Source of the DNA: Enterobacter sp. 10-1
GTDB taxonomy: Bacteria > Pseudomonadota > Gammaproteobacteria > Enterobacterales > Enterobacteriaceae
DNA length: 64,000 nt
Reading direction: 5' to 3'
NCBI GenBank assembly: GCA_002270295.1
Contig: NISF01000003.1
Span: forward strand, 434,001 to 498,000
The position numbers and the translations under genes are program-made. Numbering within the stretch: position 1 is the stretch's first letter; every line of letters starts with the position of its first letter. Below are positions 1 through 8,606 of the stretch, piece by piece. Below the pieces are notes generated by a model. It was not told where the DNA came from. It saw nothing but the letters and a program-made list of their open reading frames with translations, and made no database searches.

Positions 1-998
1 TGGAAGCTCAGCAGCCGGTCGATAGCGGCGCCTGCCGCGCTCTGACCGCCTTCATTCAGCCAGAAGCCCGGCACCATCGCCGAGTAGTAAGGGCCCCAGA
101 CGCCGGGCACGAAGATGGCCTCCTGCGAGGTGGTCATGGTGCAGGAGGAGGTGCCAAACACGTAGGCCATATTGCTGAGCGCGCCGTCGAGAACCCCAAC
201 TGTGCCGATGCCGCCGGCGTGGGCGTCAATCATGCCAACCGCCACCGGCGTGCCGACCGGCAGGCCCATCTGCTGTGCGGCGACGGCGGTAAGGCCGCTG
301 CCGCAGGGCGTTCCCGGATCGACAATGCGCTGGCCGATGCGCGCAAACCCCTCGTCCGCCAGCTCGGCAAGCCCAATCTGGCGGAAGTAGTCGGCATCCC
401 AGCGCTGCTCGTGGGCCAGATAGGTCCATTTACAGGTGACGGTACAGACCGAGCGGGCCTCGTCGCCGGTGGCGCGCCAGGTCAGGTAGTCCGCGAGATC
501 AAAAAAGTGTCGCGCCTGCTGATAAACCTGCGGGCGGTTCTCCTTAAGCCACAGTATTTTTGGCGTTTCCATCTCCGGCGAGATAATGCCGCCGACGTAC
601 TGCAGCACCGGGTGACGGGTAGCGTTAATTTTTTCCGCCTGCCCGGTCGCGCGGTGATCCATCCAGACGATGATATCGCGGTTTGGGTCCTCTGAAGGAC
701 CCACCGCCAGCGGCGCGTCGTTTTCACCGACCACCACCAGCGAACAGGTGGCGTCGAAGCCAATGCCCGCCACCGAGTCCGGCGCGGCGCCGGAGCGGGC
801 GATCGCGGTTTTAATGCAGTCGCACACCGCCTGCCAAATCTCGCTGCTGGATTGTTCAACCATGCTTCCCGGGCTGCGAAAGAGGGTAATCTCCCGCGTC
901 GCGTGGGCGAGCAGTTCACCATTGAGGTTGAAAATGCCCGCCCGCACGCTGCCCGAGCCGACATCGACGCCAATAATGGTTGGTGTATCGCAGTTCAT
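1..998 (-). CDS. rbtK: D-ribulokinase RbtK, partial (C-terminus beyond window)
   Basis: Phosphorylates D-ribulose to D-ribulose 5-phosphate, the second step of ribitol catabolism in the cytoplasm. The reverse strand is open from an ATG at 998 to the window edge (332 codons); I translated it by hand. It begins MNCDTPTIIGVDVGSGSVRA, the FGGY-kinase phosphate-binding start (GVDVGSGS), and continues with the FGGY segments WMDHRA, TPKILWLKE and GMIDAHAGGIGTVG, and then FGTSSC. AAGGA lies a few bases before the ATG. rbtD ends 32 bp upstream on the same strand, so the two are likely co-transcribed. The family assignment is firm; substrate rests on the ribitol dehydrogenase neighbour. About 200 C-terminal residues are missing only because the window ends. 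Confidence 0.9.
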   Translation of the reverse strand, partial: MNCDTPTIIGVDVGSGSVRAGIFNLNGELLAHATREITLFRSPGSMVEQSSSEIWQAVCDCIKTAIARSGAAPDSVAGIGFDATCSLVVVGENDAPLAVGPSEDPNRDIIVWMDHRATGQAEKINATRHPVLQYVGGIISPEMETPKILWLKENRPQVYQQARHFFDLADYLTWRATGDEARSVCTVTCKWTYLAHEQRWDADYFRQIGLAELADEGFARIGQRIVDPGTPCGSGLTAVAAQQMGLPVGTPVAVGMIDAHAGGIGTVGVLDGALSNMAYVFGTSSCTMTTSQEAIFVPGVWGPYYSAMVPGFWLNEGGQSAAGAAIDRLLSF

Positions 999-1030
999 AG
1001 AGCCATCCTTTAGCCAGCCTGATTAAAGAG

Positions 1031-1783
1031 TTAGAGATCCACGCTGTTAGGCAGGATAACGAGGTCGCGTACGGTGACGTTTTTCGAGCGGGTCACCATA
1101 AACAGCACGGATTCAGCCACTTCAATCGGCTGCATCAGGCTGCCGTTGGCCAGCGCTTCCTCCATTTTTTCTTTCGGCCAGTCGTCAAGCAGGGCGGTAA
1201 CTACCGGGCCAGGCAGGACCGCGCCGACGCGCACGCCGTACTGCGACACCTGGCGACGGGTGGTGTGCACGAACGCCTGAACCGCAAATTTTGAGGCGGT
1301 GTAGATAGGTTCCCAGATAACCGGAACCACCCCGGCGATGGAGCTGGTAAAGATGATATCGCCGGACTTTTGCGCGATCAGGTGCGGCAGAACGCTGCGC
1401 ACGCAGCGGAAGGCGGCGTTGGTGTTAAGGTGGAGCACGCGATCCCACACGTCCGGATCGCCTTCGGCCACCGGCCCGCCGATATAGGCGCCGGCGTTGG
1501 CGTGGAAGATATCCAGCCCGCCCGCCAGCTTAAGAATACCGGCCAGAATATTATCGACCTGTTCGCCCTGCATCAGATCCACCTGCAGGGCGAAGGCGTT
1601 TTCGCCCAGTTCGGCCACAATCTTATTTAGCTTTTCGCCTTCGCGGTCGATCAGGACTACCTTTGCGCCCGCCGAGAGCAGGGTTTTGGCGCATTCGAGA
1701 CCGATACCGGAAGCCGCGCCGGTCACCGCAGCGACTTTACCATTGAGAGAAGTATTCATAGAGGATACGGAGTGGTTCATTTT
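1031..1783 (-). CDS. rbtD: Ribitol 2-dehydrogenase RbtD
   Basis: NAD-dependent short-chain dehydrogenase that oxidises ribitol to D-ribulose. The 250-residue protein closely resembles the Klebsiella ribitol dehydrogenase I recall. It has the Rossmann motif TGAASGIG at residues 20-27, NAG at 95-97, Ser146/Ser147 and the catalytic pair Tyr160-Lys164 in YTASK. I place the start at the ATG at 1783 (MNHSVSS), not at an in-frame GTG 12 bases earlier: GAAGGA sits 7-8 bases before 1783 and the known protein starts at the equivalent residue. First gene of the leftward operon with rbtK, divergent from rbtR. Confidence 0.95.
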   Translation of the reverse strand, partial: KMNHSVSSMNTSLNGKVAAVTGAASGIGLECAKTLLSAGAKVVLIDREGEKLNKIVAELGENAFALQVDLMQGEQVDNILAGILKLAGGLDIFHANAGAYIGGPVAEGDPDVWDRVLHLNTNAAFRCVRSVLPHLIAQKSGDIIFTSSIAGVVPVIWEPIYTASKFAVQAFVHTTRRQVSQYGVRVGAVLPGPVVTALLDDWPKEKMEEALANGSLMQPIEVAESVLFMVTRSKNVTVRDLVILPNSVDL

Positions 1784-1953
1784 ATAATCCTTCACCGGGT
1801 CTGTTTTGGTAAATCGATCTGGCCCGTAATAAGCCGGGACCAGCGTTGGAGTCAGGTACTAAATCTTGCTAAGATTTTGAATATCAGCATCATTTATTTA
1901 TATACGCTGGATACTGAGCGGCGTGCGACCTGGCGCGCCGGGGAGCATAGTGG

Positions 1954-2001
1954 TTGCTCAATCGATGAAGCTAATGTGCGCCAGCTTCATCGATTGAGCA
2001 A
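1954..2001. promoter_or_regulatory. Perfect inverted repeat, candidate RbtR operator
   Basis: Two perfect 19-base arms, 1954-1972 (TTGCTCAATCGATGAAGCT) and 1983-2001, are separated by 10 bases. Each arm is itself an imperfect palindrome around ATCGAT, as expected of a LacI-family operator, with centres 28 bp apart. It lies between the divergent rbtD and rbtR starts and no T-run follows, so it does not look like a terminator. A further ATCGAT at 1813-1818, in the rbtD leader, could be an auxiliary half-site. Binding by RbtR is inferred. Confidence 0.6.
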
Positions 2002-2047
2002 GTGGGGAAATTAACAGCGAAATGAATTTGTGACGCAAGTTGGGAAA

Positions 2048-3058
2048 ATGAAAAAAATCACTATCTACGATCTGGCGGAATTATCCGGCGTCTCGGCAAG
2101 CGCGGTCAGCGCGATCCTCAACGGTAACTGGAAAAAACGCCGTATCAGCGCGAAGCTGGCGGAGAAGGTTACCCGGATTGCCGAAGAGCAGGGCTATGCG
2201 ATCAACCGCCAGGCCAGCATGCTGCGCAGTAAAAAATCCCACGTAATCGGCATGATCGTCCCTAAATATGATAACCGCTACTTCGGATCGGTGGCGGAAA
2301 GTTTTGAAGAGATGGCGCGCGAACGCGGGCTGCTGCCGATTATTACCTGTACCCGCCGTCGCCCGGAGCTGGAAATTGAAGCCGTGAAGGCGATGCTTTC
2401 CTGGCAGGTGGACTGGGTGGTGGCGACCGGGGCAACCAATCCGGACAAAATTGCCGAGCTGTGCCAGCAGGCGGGGGTGCCCACCGTCAACCTTGACCTG
2501 CCGGGAACCATTGCGCCTTCGGTAATTTCCGATAACTACGCCGGCGCGAGGGCGCTGACCGATAAAATCCTCGACAACAGCCTGCGGCGTCACGGCAGCC
2601 TGGCGCCGCTGACCTTCGTCGGCGGCCGCAGCAGCGACCATAACACCCTTGAGCGTCTGCGCGGCTTTCACTACGCGCATCGGGCGCGCGGCCTGAACGT
2701 GCCGGCGGAAAATATCCTCGCTCCCGGCTACTCAAAAGGCAAAGTTGAGGCCAGCATGCTGGCCCGCTTCGGCGCGCCGGATGAACATCTGCAGGGCTTC
2801 TTCGTCAACTCAACCATCTCTCTTGAAGGGGTCGTCCGCTGGCTGGCCCAGCGGGGCCTGACCGGCACCGGGCAGCCGCCGATGGGCTGCTTTGACTGGG
2901 ACCCTTTCGTCTACCTGCTGGGGCACGATATTGACATGGTTCAGCAGAACGTGCCGGCGATGCTGGAAGCGGTGTTCGGCATTATTGATTCCGGCGACGC
3001 CGCTAAACAGCTGGTCGAAATCCCGCCGCTGCTGATCGGCAGCCGCGAGCTTATCTGA
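2048..3058 (+). CDS. rbtR: LacI-family ribitol operon repressor RbtR
   Basis: Transcription factor expected to repress rbtD-rbtK in the absence of inducer (D-ribulose in the classical system). The N-terminus has the LacI helix-turn-helix and hinge (MKKITIYDLAELSGVSASAV), followed by a periplasmic-binding-protein-like effector domain (IGMIVPKYDNRYFGSVAESF). I chose the ATG at 2048, giving 336 residues, because LacI proteins normally start one or two residues before this helix; a GTG at 2030 would add six residues and neither start has a strong ribosome-binding site. Divergent from rbtD and convergent with dalR, whose stop is 15 bp away. Confidence 0.88.
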   Translation: MKKITIYDLAELSGVSASAVSAILNGNWKKRRISAKLAEKVTRIAEEQGYAINRQASMLRSKKSHVIGMIVPKYDNRYFGSVAESFEEMARERGLLPIITCTRRRPELEIEAVKAMLSWQVDWVVATGATNPDKIAELCQQAGVPTVNLDLPGTIAPSVISDNYAGARALTDKILDNSLRRHGSLAPLTFVGGRSSDHNTLERLRGFHYAHRARGLNVPAENILAPGYSKGKVEASMLARFGAPDEHLQGFFVNSTISLEGVVRWLAQRGLTGTGQPPMGCFDWDPFVYLLGHDIDMVQQNVPAMLEAVFGIIDSGDAAKQLVEIPPLLIGSRELI

Positions 3059-3072
3059 GCGCGTTGCGGGCG

Positions 3073-4014
3073 TTAGCGCGTCAGCAGCCAGCGGGCGGTG
3101 TGCTCATCGGTCACCAGGCCGTTGATCCAGCCGCCTTTCAGCGCCGCCAGAATTGCCGGACGCTTATATTCGCCGCAGGCTACCGCAATTCGCGGGCAGC
3201 GGTTGTGGCGGATATCGTAGCTGGTGATCATCTGGTTGATATTGCTCTCCACCACGCCGCCTTCGGCATCGATAAACCGGCCGAGGATCTCGCCGATCCC
3301 GCCCTGGGCCGTTAGCTCGTCCAGCTGCGCCTGATTAATAAATCCGTCCTTGAAGATTGGGCTGTGGGTGCCCAGCGGGCCGATGCCGACGAAAATCACG
3401 TCCGCCTGCTGCGCCACTCCGGACACGTTCTGAAACAGGCGGCTGGTGCACCACATCCGGTGCTCGTCCGCCGTTTGCGCATAGCGCGGCGCCGGCCACT
3501 GGTAATATTTGGCCTGTATTTTCCGCGCCAGCAGCAGGGGAACGTCGTCGTAGTAGTTGCACTGTCCGTCGGCATCCATCGCGCTTATCAGCGCCACGCA
3601 GCGCGTGTTCAGGCTGTCGAAATCGATGCGCTGCATGGTTTTCTTCAGCGTCAGCCCGGAGCCAATGCCGATAATTTTGGCCTTATCGTCCTGCAGATAG
3701 CGGGCCATCAGCTGGTAGCAGCCGAACGAAACGCTGTCGAGGGTGCTCTCCTCGCTATAGGCCGGAACGATATTGCAGTCGATAAGCCGATATTTTTCCT
3801 GCAGCAACTGGGCGTAGTCGAGGCAGTTTGCCACCGGATGATGCAGCCCAATCGAGACGATGCCTTCCTCTTTCGCCGCGGCAATCAGCCGCTGGACCAC
3901 CGGCCTTGAGGTGCCGAGCTGGCTGGCGATCTCGCTCTGATTCTGGCCGGCAATGTAGTACATCCACGCGGCGCGGACCTTCTGGTCCAGCCTGATGTCA
4001 TCTTCTTTACTCAC
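3073..4014 (-). CDS. dalR: SorC-family D-arabinitol operon regulator DalR
   Basis: Transcription factor of the SorC/DeoR sugar-binding family, expected to control the divergent dalDKT operon in response to D-arabinitol or a derivative. After the start comes an HTH (YIAGQNQSEIASQLGTSRPVVQRLIAAAKEEG) and then a long phospho-sugar-binding domain with IGIGSG and VFVGIGPLG motifs. I prefer the GTG at 4014 (SKEDDIRL follows) because AGGGA lies 4-5 bases upstream and SorC proteins begin just before this segment; the frame stays open to another GTG at 4071, which lacks a ribosome-binding site. The length is 313 residues. Family firm; ligand inferred from context. Confidence 0.88.
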   Translation of the reverse strand: MSKEDDIRLDQKVRAAWMYYIAGQNQSEIASQLGTSRPVVQRLIAAAKEEGIVSIGLHHPVANCLDYAQLLQEKYRLIDCNIVPAYSEESTLDSVSFGCYQLMARYLQDDKAKIIGIGSGLTLKKTMQRIDFDSLNTRCVALISAMDADGQCNYYDDVPLLLARKIQAKYYQWPAPRYAQTADEHRMWCTSRLFQNVSGVAQQADVIFVGIGPLGTHSPIFKDGFINQAQLDELTAQGGIGEILGRFIDAEGGVVESNINQMITSYDIRHNRCPRIAVACGEYKRPAILAALKGGWINGLVTDEHTARWLLTR

Positions 4015-4132
4015 GGTTCCCTGCCTTAAGTTTGCGGCCACGGCGATAAGTTCGTCTTTCTGCAGGCCCACTGATTTTGACTATTAGCAGCATTTTGGCT
4101 GCGGCTCAGAAAACAGGCAAGCTTTTGCTCTG

Positions 4133-4199
4133 ATTTGGTCATTTGTAATTTAATTGGGTAATTGCTCTTTTGTGATCTATGGCTCTTAATTGGGTCAAA
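4133..4199. promoter_or_regulatory. dalR/dalD intergenic direct repeats, candidate DalR operator
   Basis: The 10-base sequence TTAATTGGGT occurs twice in direct orientation, at 4150-4159 and 4186-4195, 36 bp apart. A related GATTTGGTCA lies just upstream near 4133. The spacing and position between the divergent genes suit a regulator that binds two operators. Assignment to DalR is inferred. Confidence 0.4.
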
Positions 4200-4211
4200 T
4201 GATCATCTACA

Positions 4212-4225
4212 GTGAGCCACATCAC
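4212..4225. promoter_or_regulatory. CRP-like site before dalD
   Basis: GTGA, six bases, TCAC forms the exact symmetric core of the CRP consensus at 4212-4225. It lies only about 17 bases before the dalD ATG, probably inside the leader, which is an unusual place for an activator site. It may instead act on dalR or be fortuitous. Confidence 0.3.
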
Positions 4226-4241
4226 TCAAGGAGATCAGAAT

Positions 4242-5609
4242 ATGAATCAGCAATACACATGGCTTCACATCGGTTTGGGTTCTTTTCACCGTGCGCATCA
4301 GGCGTGGTACCTGCATCGCCTGATCGCCAGCGGCGATAAGCGCTGGCATATCGCCGCCGGCAACATTCGCGACGATGCCGAGCAGGTGGTGCAGGCGCTG
4401 GCCGCGCAGGGCGGGCGCTATGTGCTGGAGACCGTCAGCCCGGAAGGCGAACGCGAGTATGAAGAAATCACCTCTATTCAGAAGCTGCTGCCGTGGCAGA
4501 AGGGGCTACAGCCGCTGATTGATGAAGGGGCCAACCCGCAGACTAAGGTCATTGCCTTCACCGTCACCGAAGGGGGTTACTACCTGAATACCAGCCATCG
4601 TCTGGAGACCAGCAACCCCGACCTGGTTGCCGATCTGCAGGGCGACTGCCAGACCATCTACGGCACCATCGCGCGTATTCTGGAAAAGCGCATGGCGGAT
4701 AACGCCGGACCGCTGACCCTGCTGAACTGCGATAACGTCCGCCACAACGGCGAGCGCTTCCACGACGGGCTGGTGGAGTTCCTGCAGCTAACCGGCAGGC
4801 AGGCGCTGGTTGAGTGGCTGGCGGCGAATGCGAACTGCCCGAACACGATGGTTGACCGCATTACGCCGCGCCCGGCGGCGGATCTGCCGGCGCGAATCAA
4901 AGCGCAAACCGGCATTGACGATAAGGCGCCGGTCATGGGCGAAACCTTCATTCAGTGGGTGGTGGAAGATAATTTCCGCGCCGGGCGACCGAATCTGGAA
5001 GCCGTTGGCGTTGAGATGGTGGCCTCGGTTATTCCTTACGAAGAGGCGAAAATTCGTATTCTCAACGCCTCGCACAGCTGCATCGCCTGGGCGGGCACCC
5101 TCATCGGCCAGCGCTATATCCACGAAAGCACGCTGACCGGGTTCATCTACGCCATCGCCGATCGCTACGTCACCGAAGACGTGATCCCATGCCTCGGCGA
5201 TAACGGGATCGACCTCGCGACCTATCGCGACGTGGTGCTCAAGCGCTTTACCAACCCCTACATCCAGGACACCAACCAGCGGGTGGCGGCGGACGGCTTC
5301 TCTAAAATTCCGGCGATGATCGCCCCGACCCTGCAGGAGTGCTATCAGCGCGGCGCGCGTCCGGAAGCGACGGCGATGCTCCCGGCGCTGTTCTTCGTCT
5401 TTATGGAGCAGTGGCACAAGGGAACGCTGCCGTATCAATACCAGGACGGGATCCTCGACGCGCAGGCGGTGCATGAGATGTTCGAAGCCAGCGACCCGAT
5501 CGCCGTCTACGCCAAAGACCGGGCGCTATTTGGCGCGCTGGCGGATCGCGAGGACTTCCTGGCGCTGCTGCGCGAGAAGATTGCCGCAGTTTATACGCTG
5601 ATTAAGTAA
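4242..5609 (+). CDS. dalD: D-arabinitol 4-dehydrogenase DalD
   Basis: Oxidises D-arabinitol to D-xylulose with NAD. It is a 455-residue member of the polyol-specific long-chain dehydrogenase (mannitol dehydrogenase) family. The N-terminal nucleotide-binding segment is [21 protein letters not shown]. The family signature containing the catalytic lysine is recognisable at [22 protein letters not shown], and the C-terminal helical domain contains [19 protein letters not shown]. The ATG at 4242 is preceded by AAGGAG with 8-base spacing; a GTG at 4212 would add ten residues and is unlikely. Sequence and length match the Klebsiella DalD I recall. First gene of dalDKT, divergent from dalR. Confidence 0.95.
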   Translation: MNQQYTWLHIGLGSFHRAHQAWYLHRLIASGDKRWHIAAGNIRDDAEQVVQALAAQGGRYVLETVSPEGEREYEEITSIQKLLPWQKGLQPLIDEGANPQTKVIAFTVTEGGYYLNTSHRLETSNPDLVADLQGDCQTIYGTIARILEKRMADNAGPLTLLNCDNVRHNGERFHDGLVEFLQLTGRQALVEWLAANANCPNTMVDRITPRPAADLPARIKAQTGIDDKAPVMGETFIQWVVEDNFRAGRPNLEAVGVEMVASVIPYEEAKIRILNASHSCIAWAGTLIGQRYIHESTLTGFIYAIADRYVTEDVIPCLGDNGIDLATYRDVVLKRFTNPYIQDTNQRVAADGFSKIPAMIAPTLQECYQRGARPEATAMLPALFFVFMEQWHKGTLPYQYQDGILDAQAVHEMFEASDPIAVYAKDRALFGALADREDFLALLREKIAAVYTLIK

Positions 5610-5618
5610 GAGGTGGCT

Positions 5619-7082
5619 ATGTACTTAGGGATCGATCTTGGCACGTCGGAAGTGAAAGCGCTGGTCATTGATGAGAACAATGACGTCGTCGCCAGCCATA
5701 GCGCGCCGCTGAGCATTCAGCGGCCCCATCCCCATTGGTCCGAGCAGGCGCCGCAGGCGTGGTGGGAAGCCACGGAGTATTTGATGACCACCCTGCGGGA
5801 AAAGTGCGGCCATCACTGGTCGGCCATCAAGGCGATCGGCCTCTCGGGGCAGATGCACGGCGCGGTGCTGCTGGACAGCCGCGGGGAGGTGATTCGCCCG
5901 GCAATCCTGTGGAATGACACCCGCTGCGCCGACGAGTGCCGCGAGCTGGAGGAGGCGGCGCCCGAGCTGCACCAGGTGGCGGGAAACCTGGCGATGCCGG
6001 GGTTTACCGCGCCAAAACTGCTGTGGGTGCGGCGCCATGAGCCGGCCAACTTCCAGCGCACGGCTACGGTTATGCTGCCGAAGGATTATCTGCGCTACCG
6101 GATGACCGGCCGGAAAATCTCCGATATGTCGGATGCCGCCGGGACGCTGTGGCTGGACGTGGCGAAGCGTGACTGGTCCGATGCGCTGCTGGACAAGTGC
6201 GGCCTGTCGCGCAGCCATATGCCGTCGCTGGTCGAAGGCTGCGAGGTGTCCGCGACCCTCGATCCGCTGGTGGCGGAGCGCTGGGGACTGAACGCGTCGG
6301 TGGTGGTCGCCGGCGGCGGGGGCGATAACGCGGTCAGCGCTATTGGCGTCGGGGCGGTCTCTCCGGGCGATGCCTTTATTTCTCTCGGGACTTCCGGCGT
6401 GCTGTTCGTGGTGACCGACGCCTATCGTCCGGCGCCGCAGTCGGCGGTTCACGCCTTCTGTCACGTGCTGCCGAACCTGTGGCACCAGATGAGCGTCATG
6501 CTCAGCGCCGCCAGCTGCCTGCAGTGGTTCTGTCGTCTCACCGGTACCACCGAAGTCGCTCTGCTGGAAGAGATTGCCCAGCTCAGCGAGGAAGAGAAAG
6601 CCAGCGCCCCGTTCTTCCTGCCGTACCTTTCCGGCGAACGCACGCCGCATAACGATCCCGATGCCCGCGGGATGTTTTGGGGGATGACGCACTCCAGCCT
6701 GCGCGCGCAGCTGGGCTACGCGGTGCTGGAGGGCGTGAGCTTTGGCATTAACGACGGGCTGCAGGTGCTGAAGGACAGCGGCACGCGGATTGAACAGTGC
6801 TCGCTGGTTGGCGGCGGCGCCCGAAGCCCGTTCTGGGCCCAGCTGCTGGCGGATATTCTCGCGATGCCGGTGGTTACCCATAAAGGGGGCGAAACCGGCG
6901 GCGCGCTGGGGGCGGCGCGGCTGGCCTGCCTGGCGGCAGGGAAACCGCTGGCTGCGGTGTGCGAAAAGCCGGAAGTCTGGCAAACCTGGCGCGCGACGCC
7001 GGCCCGCCATCAGGCCCTGATGCAGCGCTATGCGCAGTTTAAGGCCTTATATCTCAACGACCTGAATTACCGTCAGCGCTAA
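5619..7082 (+). CDS. dalK: D-xylulokinase DalK
   Basis: Phosphorylates D-xylulose to D-xylulose 5-phosphate, which enters the pentose phosphate pathway. The 487-residue FGGY kinase starts MYLGIDLGTSEVKALVID. It carries SGQMHGAVLLD, ILWNDTRC, SDAAGTLWLDV, VAGGGGDNA, SLGTSGV and the C-terminal signature GGGARSPFWAQLLADI. The ATG at 5619 is chosen because AGAGG lies 5 bases upstream; GTG at 5613 would add two residues. dalD ends 9 bp upstream, so the genes are translationally close. Confident by resemblance to the Klebsiella DalK. Confidence 0.94.
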   Translation: MYLGIDLGTSEVKALVIDENNDVVASHSAPLSIQRPHPHWSEQAPQAWWEATEYLMTTLREKCGHHWSAIKAIGLSGQMHGAVLLDSRGEVIRPAILWNDTRCADECRELEEAAPELHQVAGNLAMPGFTAPKLLWVRRHEPANFQRTATVMLPKDYLRYRMTGRKISDMSDAAGTLWLDVAKRDWSDALLDKCGLSRSHMPSLVEGCEVSATLDPLVAERWGLNASVVVAGGGGDNAVSAIGVGAVSPGDAFISLGTSGVLFVVTDAYRPAPQSAVHAFCHVLPNLWHQMSVMLSAASCLQWFCRLTGTTEVALLEEIAQLSEEEKASAPFFLPYLSGERTPHNDPDARGMFWGMTHSSLRAQLGYAVLEGVSFGINDGLQVLKDSGTRIEQCSLVGGGARSPFWAQLLADILAMPVVTHKGGETGGALGAARLACLAAGKPLAAVCEKPEVWQTWRATPARHQALMQRYAQFKALYLNDLNYRQR

Positions 7083-7102
7083 TTATAAATAACATATCCT
7101 AA

Positions 7103-7208
7103 ATAATTCGGGCTGCAGGAAGGCGGCGACGCAGGGAATCTCCAGGAGCTTACTTAGGTAAGCGACCGGAGCGAGTGAGGAAGCCAACGCACCTGCAGCC
7201 TGAATTAT
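7103..7208. repeat. MITE-like intergenic repeat with terminal inverted ends
   Basis: A 106-bp element between dalK and dalT has 17-base ends that are inverted copies with one mismatch (7103-7119 and 7192-7208). The interior contains a small hairpin (GCTTACttagGTAAGC) and the phrase AGCGACCGGAGCG, which recurs at 36401-36529. This kind of short structured intergenic repeat is common in Klebsiella genomes as I recall. It would be transcribed inside the dal operon and may form a folded RNA between the kinase and transporter cistrons. Confidence 0.6.
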
Positions 7209-7276
7209 GACGGGTATAACAACCGCCCCGGTGACGCCACCGGAGCGGCATCCTGTACCCTGAAAACGAGGTCATT

Positions 7277-8554
7277 ATGTCCGTAACCAATAAACAGTGG
7301 CTTGGTCTGCCCCTGAATCTGATATGGGGATACATTGCTATCGCCGTGTTTATGACCGGCGACGGTTTCGAGCTGGCTTTTCTCTCGCACTATATCAAAG
7401 AGCTGGGCTTCACCCCGGCGCAGGCCTCTTTCGCCTTTACGCTGTACGGCCTGGCCGCCGCGCTCTCGGCGTGGATTTCCGGCGTGGTGGCGGAGATCAT
7501 CACCCCGCAGAAAACGATGATGATCGGCTTCGTGCTGTGGTGCGTGTTCCACGTTCTGTTCCTGGTTTTTGGCCTCGGACACGCTAACTATCCGCTGATC
7601 CTGCTGTTCTACGGCATTCGCGGCTTTGCCTATCCGCTGTTCCTCTACTCGTTTATCGTGGCGATTATTCACAACGTCAAAAGCGACAGCGCCAGCTCGG
7701 CGCTGGGCTGGTTCTGGGCCGTCTATTCAATCGGCATCGGCGTATTCGGCAGCTACATTCCGAGCTTTACCATCCCGCATATCGGCGAGCTCGGTACCCT
7801 GTGGCTGGCGCTGGCGTTCTGCGTCACCGGCGGCGTTATCGCGATGGTCGCGCTGCGCAAAATTGAGACGCCGCGGCATATGCAAAACCTGACCACCCGC
7901 GAGAAGTTTGCCGAACTGGGCCGCGCGGTGACGCTGCTCTACAGCAATCGCAATATTCTGCTCTCCAGCGTGGTGCGCATTATCAATACCCTGTCGCTGT
8001 TCGGCTTTGCGGTGATTATGCCGCTGATGTTTGTTGATGAGCTGGGCTTCACCACCTCGGAGTGGCTGCAGGTGTGGGCGGTGTTCTTCTTCACCACCAT
8101 TTTCTCCAACGTGCTGTGGGGGATCTTAGGCGAGAAGCTGGGCTGGATCAAAGTGGTGCGCTGGTTTGGCTGCGTGGGCATGGCGCTGTCGAGCCTCGCT
8201 TTTTACTACATTCCGCAGCACTTCGGGCATAACTTCGCCATGGCGCTGATCCCGGCGGTTGCGCTGGGGATCTTTGTCGCCGCCTTCGTCCCGATGGCCG
8301 CCGTGTTCCCGGCGCTTGAGCCTAAGCATAAAGGGGCGGCCATTTCGGTCTATAACCTGTCGGCGGGGCTGTCCAACTTCCTCGCCCCGGCGATAGCGGT
8401 AGTCCTGCTGCCGTACTACAGCACCATCGGGGTGGTTATCGCCTACACCGCGCTGTACGTGCTGGCGTTCTTCCTCTGCGCGTTTATCCGCGTTGAGCAG
8501 CCGGGTTTTAGCCAACAGCCGGCCGGTAGCGGTAAAAGCGTTGAATTTTCCTGA
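7277..8554 (+). CDS. dalT: D-arabinitol transporter DalT (MFS)
   Basis: Inner-membrane major facilitator that imports D-arabinitol with protons. It is 425 residues long with about twelve hydrophobic segments, starting at NLIWGYIAIAVFMTGDGFELAFLSHYIKELG, and a central charged loop (LRKIETPRHMQNLTTREKFAELGRA). It resembles the Klebsiella DalT/RbtT pair; its place after dalD-dalK decides DalT. The ATG at 7277 follows ACGAGGT. It is separated from dalK by about 190 bp holding a repeat element, unlike the tight dalD-dalK junction. Confidence 0.92.
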   Translation: MSVTNKQWLGLPLNLIWGYIAIAVFMTGDGFELAFLSHYIKELGFTPAQASFAFTLYGLAAALSAWISGVVAEIITPQKTMMIGFVLWCVFHVLFLVFGLGHANYPLILLFYGIRGFAYPLFLYSFIVAIIHNVKSDSASSALGWFWAVYSIGIGVFGSYIPSFTIPHIGELGTLWLALAFCVTGGVIAMVALRKIETPRHMQNLTTREKFAELGRAVTLLYSNRNILLSSVVRIINTLSLFGFAVIMPLMFVDELGFTTSEWLQVWAVFFFTTIFSNVLWGILGEKLGWIKVVRWFGCVGMALSSLAFYYIPQHFGHNFAMALIPAVALGIFVAAFVPMAAVFPALEPKHKGAAISVYNLSAGLSNFLAPAIAVVLLPYYSTIGVVIAYTALYVLAFFLCAFIRVEQPGFSQQPAGSGKSVEFS

Positions 8555-8565
8555 TGAGAGTCTAC

Positions 8566-8592
8566 GGGCCGCGATGGCAGACATCGCGGCCC
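8566..8592 (+). terminator. Strong GC hairpin after dalT
   Basis: Perfect 11-base arms GGGCCGCGATG (8566-8576) and CATCGCGGCCC (8582-8592) enclose a 5-base loop, 12 bp after the dalT stop. There is no T-run, so it is either a weak or factor-dependent terminator or a 3'-end-stabilising stem. The next gene begins only 14 bp later. Confidence 0.5.
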
Positions 8593-8606
8593 GCCTGAGG
8601 TGGATG

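Noticed and set aside
5625..7010. Very long (461-codon) reverse frame opposite dalK
   Set aside because: Mirror of a GC-rich codon pattern; rich in Arg, His and Gln and without domain features, while dalK on the other strand is a clear kinase.
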